Positions 57,661 through 64,000 of a stretch of 64,000 nucleotides of DNA are shown in pieces. The notes beneath the pieces are model-generated. The model was not told where the DNA came from. It saw only the letters and a program-made list of their open reading frames with translations, and did no database searches. Every line of letters begins with the position of its first letter. Within the stretch, counting starts at the first letter, position 1. Source of the stretch: Capitulum mitella (lineage: Eukaryota > Arthropoda > Thecostraca > Pollicipedomorpha > Pollicipedidae); NCBI GenBank assembly GCA_030062745.1, contig CP099842.1, positions 11,320,095 to 11,384,094 on the forward strand, written 5' to 3'. The position numbers were made by a program, and so were the translations under genes.

Positions 57661-58844
57661 AAGCCAAACTAGGTCAAGGTGATGACCCCCATACGTCGGG
57701 CGTTTCTGGTGTCTGCTGCATTATTCGCCGCATTACCACTGATCAGATACGATGTAGCATGAAATCTTTAACATCGATTCATGTAATATCCCTTTTGCAT
57801 TTTGAAACCCGCGCCCCAAAGCATTTTCACGTAACTCAAGTAGGCATCGGGCGGCGAGCAAGACTGCAACGTAAAAGCGTAATAGTTGGCGGGAAATTAT
57901 TTTCGTGCTGGCAAAGGGATTTCTATTTTAGCGATCATACATATGAGGGCTAGCGCAAAACAAACTCTATATAGAAAGATGGTATGGGTCTTTATCGTTT
58001 TTGGTCATGCAAAGTGTGTTCATATTGAAACCGAGCGTAATATTTCAAAAGGTGAAATAAGGCCAGCCTGGGTTAAATGGCATTGCGCCATTCCTGGCAC
58101 GTAGGTCTTAACACCGCATTAATGCTTCTGAAGCACATATGACTACTTTATGTTTTTAACAGATAAGAAACATTTCAAAGCTGCAAACGGATGAATTACA
58201 TTCGGGTGAGAGTCTGAAAATTCGGCATAACATGTCTCCTGAACCCAGGGCACAGGTCATCAAGATGTACAGCTAAGTATGGAAAGGGGTGAGAAATATC
58301 ATTCATATATACAAGCTTCAAAACTTCCGAACCAGGCCCACAATCCCACTAGCAAACACAAAAAGGCCGGAAGTTTAGCTGACGTAAGATCAGTGTACTA
58401 GACATTTCGGAAAAATTAAGGATAACAAAAATGCTTCACTTGCCATGTTTTATCAACATGATAATATTCATGCCAATTGATGCATTTTGCAAAATGCCAT
58501 GCTATTTAAATTCTTTTGGAACATGCTTCCATTTGACCTGCCCAAGGTCAGTGACCTGAAGAGATCCTGACTAACGAAACTTACAAAAGATATGTCATTT
58601 ATACACGAAATCCCCACCTTAAATTCATATTTCTGCTTCTTTTTTGCGTTTTTTTATTGCCATCAGAAAACTGGAGGGGTTTTTCATGACCCCCTAGCTC
58701 GGCGAAGACTAAATGCATTAACTTTTCACCTTTGATTTGAAAAAGAGTACCATCACGAACCTGACCCAACAATCAGATAATGAAATCGTAAACCTCAAGT
58801 GTTTAGTGTCATGAATTCCAGAACTTCGTTCAGTAAACGAGGGT
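57661..58844. other. No recognised feature
   Basis: A few TTGACCT and AGGTCAGTGACC words near 58530-58560 suggest further decayed repeats. No gene is supported. Confidence 0.45.
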
Positions 58845-59185
58845 GTTCAGCACTTCAGTCCGCCAGCAAGGTTAAATGGCCTTGAAGCAAAACCATACGT
58901 GAGAAAACCCTTCGCAATACCAGCTGCCTAAAGCTGCACATACCATCAAATCGCCGTCCATTTTTGTAATACTCATTAGATGAAATAGCCTGGAGCGCAG
59001 TTTTGCGAACATGATGAGGGGAGTCCCATGACTCTTCGGCACGAACTTTTAAGGCAGGACCAGAACTGTTTCGTTCGGAAGGTCCTCAGAAAGGCATCGA
59101 TACACCTCTGCATGCGATCTAAGGAGTAACTGTATGCAGGAATGTCTGATTTCCGTAAATGACGGAAGGGACGAGCCGAGGGCAC
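58845..59185 (-). pseudogene. Coding-like, frameshifted fragment of unknown protein
   Basis: The minus frame from 59160 reads SDIPAYSYSLDRMQRCIDAF, LRTFRTKQFWSCLK. At about 59041 the sense moves to another frame, which stays open for about 65 codons as VRAEESWDSPHHVRKTALQA then ISSNEYYKNGRRFDG and LVLRRVFSRMVLLQGHLTLL, ending in TGA. The amino-acid mix and the smooth read-through after one frame shift look like a decayed coding region. I do not recognise it: a transposon ORF or a gene relic are both possible. Confidence 0.35.
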
Positions 59186-59703
59186 GACAACCTAACCTCC
59201 CCCAAATGTGGGTTTCTCAAAGGACTTAACCCACTTTATTTTGACCAACAGAAATGTATGGGTTTTCTTTTACTATTTATCGAAGTGAAAATTGCATTTA
59301 TCCCGAAAAATATAGGTATATCTATGGTAGATAGAGGATAGAAGCATAGATGCGTCGCCTTTAGACTTTATTCCTTGATTCTACCGATCTTTTATTGCGG
59401 CCGTTCTTTTCGTTATTATTACTAATTGTTCTTTAAAACCGATAGAAAATATTAGAGAGGGCCAAACCAACATTGGAGCGACCCAAATTACCATTGGGTT
59501 GGACAGGGCCCTCTCAAAAGAATACAAAGCGACACCTCTGACTGTATGGCCTTCGGGAATCAAGCTCTAAAAGGGATATCAAAGTCCGGTAAGCAAGACA
59601 ACACGGCTTTAAAAGAAACTAAATTGAAATAGTTATTTGATAAAATTATACATATTAAATGAGAAAAAAGAAAGAAAGAAAGAAAAAATATATAACAAAA
59701 TAT
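59186..59703. other. No recognised feature; (GAAA)n run
   Basis: AT-rich. A GAAA/AAAG simple repeat lies at about 59660-59687. No gene is supported. Confidence 0.5.
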
Positions 59704-60092
59704 GTACCAGGGTGACGACGCCTTTATCTTACCCAAAATGGTTCCATGCAATGTTGTCATTGGCCATGGGAATTAATGCATTACATATCGCTATGAAGAC
59801 ACATCACAATCAGTTTGGTGCGTGTTGGTAAGTGCAACAGATTTACTCAAGACAGTAGTTATCTTTATTTCCCAAGAAGTTCCCTTATCTGTTTTCTTTT
59901 CATTCAACCCGAATGGTTTGTGAAGGTTATGTTGGACATCATAGTCTTCACTTAGCAATGTTTGCTGTATAGACTCCGACTCTCTACACCCGATGGTACA
60001 ATTTCAACTAATGTTTGATTTTGGGGACAAAAGTTGAATCGTACCATTTACGATATGACACGACCGGGCCGTAGTAAACGTCACCCTGTATT
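59704..60092. mobile_element. Candidate short MITE with TACAGGGTGACG-type ends
   Basis: Near 59704 the plus strand reads TACCAGGGTGACGACG, and near 60092 the minus strand reads TACAGGGTGACGTTTAC. These could be imperfect terminal repeats of a ~390-bp mariner-type MITE flanked by TA. Only about 12 bases match, and there is no second copy in the window. Confidence 0.3.
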
Positions 60093-62420
60093 GGCCAGTT
60101 TCCAGCTGACCGTCGGACGAATATCCAGTGACTGGACAACTCAAACTCCAGGGGCCCTCGTTTGGTAAGCTGCGCCATACGGACCGTCGGACAACTTCTA
60201 AATGGGTTAGATCAACATCATACCTTGAACCAGGACAGAAGGACCAGTTATTGATCAAGACAAATTTTGCTATTAACCTTTGGGTGTTCTTATATTCTGT
60301 TTTGAATGTGTTTAGCGGCAAAGTGCCTTATTACCTTATTATGAATGCTGTTTTACCTGCTTGCATGTTTTTCCTTTATTCTGTGCTTTAACATGCAGTC
60401 ATTTTTAGAACCTCATCACCATCGTTACGGTCACAATTAGTGTTATAATGTTAGTGTTTTTTATCGAAATGGCTTCGTCTGTAACTGAAGGTCTCCTCGT
60501 TGACAATTATTTGAATACAATAAACTAAACTAATTTTTTATGCAGTGGATTTCGCTTGGACTATGTAGAGGATTTCGCTCTCACGTGCAGGACAAGTTGG
60601 ATTTGCTCCAGATATTTGGCAATATATCTGGCATGTTTTGGCAATGTATCTGGAGATTGGCAACTGGTTGGTGTTTTGACACAACAGGCCTCAATCGAAT
60701 ATTTGTGCTCGGAATTAGCATTCGTGTGTCAGAAAGCGTAGATGTCAGTAGCGTCCTAAAAGCAAATGAGAAACATACCAATTTTGTATACCCACACATG
60801 GAGCTCAAATCACCACTTTGGGTCCTAACTCAATCTGTTTGTCTTAAATTGCCTTAGAGATATGACTAAAAATGGAAGATATATTCAATGCATCCCAAAC
60901 GTCACATTAACAGAAGGGTTGCAAGGTCAACGAAAAACGCAAGACAATGCGTATCGCCCATTTCCTTGATGCATTTAGTATTCAAAAAGGCTAACAAGGA
61001 ATTACAGTCGTGAGTGGACCACAATAATCACATGCAAATGCGCCCAGGAAATATTACGCCCTAACAAGATAAATGATGTATGTCGCAAGATTGACAGACA
61101 ACTACATGCGATTCCAGGATTTTTTCCTGAAATAACTGAAAAATATGTATATTTTTATGTATACTCCGCTACTGCAGTACTAATTAGAAAACGCAGGGAT
61201 GTCAACATGATGCGACCACGAGACAGTTTCGTAAAAAAGTCCCTTTGAATTGAAACAAGTTATTTCATGTTTACGTAGCGATCGGCCAGTAACGGGAGTT
61301 CTCGAAGACTGAGAAGGTTTTTGTTCTTTTCTACTCCGTGACTGTTTAAACTCTTCTTTATGCGATATCACATGAAATTACGCCCAAAATAAAAACCGTT
61401 ACAAAATTCATGCATATAAGCCTTTGAGCTGAAATAGCAATGTCTGAGGACAAATGGACCATTCCATCCCAGTAATATTTTCCGGGGAGAGCAATCACAC
61501 AAATGTAGCTTCGAAATCTTGCGCTTCTAGCCGTTCTTTAGTCTACCCAGGGATGGATGAGATAGGATCCCGACATGGCATTTCTCTGAGAGTACAAAGT
61601 AACGAGGTTTTTGACACACGCCATTTTTGCACAATGCCATTCAAGAATTCTAGATGATAGTGTGAGCGCTTGGCTTGGCATCGTTTGATTGATGCATGAC
61701 ATTCAACTCTGAATCTTCATCACCATTCTGAATCGAATTGGAGACTATGAGCAGCTTCAGATCGATCTTGAAGGACTAAACAAAAACAAAAAATGAAGAA
61801 AATCAGCAGAAATATGCAATATTCATTAGTCTGAATTTCGACAGTGTATCATCTGAGCTTTCGCAGGCTGTATTTCTTCACCATTTGTCGACATTGCTAC
61901 AGCATTACCGCACTGATCCGTGTAATGTCGATTTTGCTCAGATTCAGCGATGGCTTGCGTGTATTTTATCATGACTGACTCATTTATCGTTTCAGACAAG
62001 TTTGCGGAAGCCGTCTTTTTACACTGGTGGGACTCAGAGTCAACGCCTTTGTCGGAAGGTACCTCGCAGGCTGCGAGGACACAGCGGAGGTCGCTGCAGC
62101 TCCGCATTCGCCAAGAACTGTACAAATCAACAACCTGTACCATGATAAGAACCACGTGTTGTTTGCCAAGAGAAACGGAATTACGAAATGTACTGATATT
62201 CGGCGACGGGATCACAGGCTGGAATAGTGTGATCATTTGCGACGCACGGTTCGTTTCTTGATAGGCTCAGAAATAAATATCCGGATGTTGTTTGTCAGGT
62301 CGTTCTTGGTCAGTTTTCGTTCGTGCTGATGGAGCGCGTGCCTTCTCCGGGGCCCATCCGATAGGTGGCTGGTCAGTCAGCGTAAGCCAGTGGTGGATGT
62401 TCTTCCAGGGCGCAGCGGCC
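60093..62420. other. No recognised gene
   Basis: The longest frame is 136 codons on the minus strand (62236-61826), with 103 codons open opposite it, and no recognisable motif. No repeat or RNA gene is seen. Confidence 0.45.
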
Positions 62421-62423
62421 ATC

Positions 62424-62496
62424 GTAGCTCAGCGGATACGAAGCCGGACAGCCCAGTCCAATGGGCAGCTGCCAGGGGTCCGAATCCCGGGCACCT
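62424..62496 (+). repeat. tRNA-derived SINE-like block or tRNA pseudogene
   Basis: TAGCTCAGCGG fits the A box and GGTCCGAATCC fits the B box with one change from GGTTCGAATCC; the boxes are about 40 bp apart, as in tRNA genes. The flanks do not form a full acceptor stem, so it is not a working tRNA as far as I can fold it. A SINE head is the likelier reading. Confidence 0.55.
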
Positions 62497-62849
62497 GTAC
62501 TTGGCTCGAGACGTAAAGTTTAAGCCGGCTTCGGCGCAGCCATGTCGCGAATTGCCTGCTACAGGACCGTTGCCTGGTTCAGTGAATTGGGCAAAAGTAT
62601 TCCACTGTCACACTTTGAAAAGACGATAGATTCAGGAGTCAGAGAACACGGTGTCTTTCTTCAACATGCTCGAGCGAAACAGGAAGTGTCGTTCATTCTG
62701 TGCTTTACTCCCTGAAGCGTGCTGACTTAGCTGGCACATGAGTGCAGTTAGTTCAGACACGGATCCAAGGGGCCAAAAGGGGAGGCCGCCCCGCCCCCTT
62801 GGCATTTTGGCGCCTCTACCCACCAAAAGCGGTTAAGGGTGCCAAATGC

Positions 62850-63620
62850 GAAACCTTTTATCCGCAGAAGCATGGACACCATTCACAGGCGAATGTTGTC
62901 CGTGGATACAAAGGTACCCAGTCGTCAAAGAGCGCACATGTGACATCGTTCACCTTTGTGACAGGACATGGGCGTTCGTATATTAAAAAGAAGCTCCTCA
63001 TCGAGTGCGCTCATGATCGTCCCGTCCTTGAAAAGGCGTCCTTAATTCCAAGTTATGTGCAACAGGCAGGATGTACAGGGGACACCGAAGCGCCCTTGCG
63101 ATGGTGTATGGGCGTCCTGGTGTTGATAAGGCGCCCCTGTTATGCAAAGCAAGCGTCTCTGTGATGGGGCATGGCGCCTTCAAAAAGGCGCCCAGCTGAC
63201 AACAAGGGAGATGTCCACGTTATCGTAAACGGATGATCTTTTCGCCAGTTTGACGCCAATCGTGACACAGAGGCGCCCTTTCGATGGCACAGCATTTACA
63301 AGCACCCTGATTTAAAGTGATTAAGCATGGTGTGTTATTTGAAAGATCAACCCGGTGACATTGAAAAGGCACCTATGTATGAGTATGTATGTGTCCCCTT
63401 TTTAAGGGCGCCCGTATGACACTAAGGACACCCCTCTGCGATGGGGTGATGGCGCACTGGCACCCTGTCGTTCAAAGGCGCCCCTGTAACACTAAGACTG
63501 CGCCCCTGCGATGGAGTATGGGCGTCACGTTATTTAAAATGCGCCCGATGACACCAAAGAGACACGTGTGTGATGGTGTATGGTTGCCCCGGATGCACAG
63601 AGCCAGTCTGAACCTTACGT
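62850..63620 (+). repeat. Degenerate ~63-bp tandem repeat with GGCGCCC cores
   Basis: Units combine GGCGCCCCTGT, a GACACTAAG-like word, a second GCGCCC, and GCGATGGTGTATGGGCG. GATGG cores are seen at about 63099, 63161, 63283, 63440, 63509 and 63572, giving 62-69 bp steps where units are adjacent. Divergence is high and some units are broken. Confidence 0.65.
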
Positions 63621-63820
63621 TCAGACTGGTGTTTGATCCAGTTTTCCATTGACGGATTTTGCCCATTGGTACAAAAAGCGCTCTATTGGCCCTCTTTCTA
63701 ACATATGCACATACGACATCGTGCGCTTTTGCAATATGACATGGGCACATTCCTGTTAAAAAGGCGCTGTGACATTGAGGAAGCGGCCATAATACACCAC
63801 ATACATGTATAACATAATAT

Positions 63821-63910
63821 ATGTAATATGGACCTCCACGTTGTAATACGGACCTCCCCTTGGTTGCAATATGTAATATGGACCTCCTCCTATGTAATAT
63901 GGACCTCCTG
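63821..63910 (+). repeat. TGTAATATGGACCTCC short tandem repeat
   Basis: Four copies of TGTAATAYGGACCTCC at uneven 12-27 bp spacing. It could be the edge of a longer array that continues beyond the window. Confidence 0.75.
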
Positions 63911-64000
63911 TTTTCAAGCGCGCACGAATCAAAACGCCCTTGTGAGTCGCTCTGACGCCGCCCGTCTCATGAAGCCGCACGCTTCACGTCATTTACGCGC

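Noticed and set aside
61826..62236. 136-codon minus-strand gene
   Set aside because: It is opposed by a long plus frame, with no motif, splice site or compositional support.
62424..62496. Functional tRNA gene
   Set aside because: A and B boxes are present, but I could not form a complete acceptor stem and standard cloverleaf.
62850..63620. CRISPR-like array
   Set aside because: Units are degenerate, lack constant direct repeats with unique spacers, and the genome is eukaryotic.

Overview
This is eukaryotic nuclear DNA, most likely from an invertebrate and probably an arthropod. The support is GT-AG introns with small, widely spaced exons, abundant TTAA-flanked and mariner-type DNA transposons, a decayed L1/Tx1-like LINE and many microsatellites. 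Crustacean is my best guess, but only from the general look of the repeats. No bacterial operons, rRNA genes, intact tRNA genes or CRISPR arrays are visible. Nearly all long open frames in the GC-rich parts are chance frames.

Left part (about 1-40.6 kb): one minus-strand protein gene with four coding exons at 35627-35675 (start codon), 17755-17889, 13492-13731 and 1069-1167. It runs off the left edge of the window. Every junction is phase 1, and the joined reading frame is open for 523 nt (174 codons plus 1 nt). I do not recognise the protein: it has a basic start, a Ser/Arg-rich segment, a conserved-looking DEYTKIQTPRQDMIFKK segment, a Pro/Ala/Ser-rich linker and a hydrophobic IQYAFIDPQGNVFFN segment. 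Its introns are 17.7, 3.8 and 12.3 kb. They hold about twenty GC-rich, CGGCCGG-type islands of 0.2-0.6 kb at roughly 2 kb spacing, several minisatellites, two copies of a TTAA-flanked MITE family, and a 1.75 kb TTAA-flanked element containing a 152-bp tandem array.

Right part (about 40.6-64 kb): AT-richer, with no recognisable host gene, and full of mobile elements inserted into one another. An L1/Tx1-like LINE (endonuclease, linker and reverse transcriptase pieces, all on the plus strand in the right order) is split by a second copy of the 1.75 kb element, and that copy carries a 1.2 kb piggyBac-like MITE. A mariner-like transposase pseudogene on the minus strand is split by two MITEs of different families, one of them exactly at a TTAA in the WPP-SPDLN motif. 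Further MITE copies, a tRNA-derived SINE-like block and two tandem arrays fill the right end.

The most notable pattern is that at least three TTAA-flanked non-autonomous families share no obvious core sequence but all carry runs of the AGGTCA/TGACCT nuclear-receptor half-site. They have spread into the introns and flank of the one visible gene.
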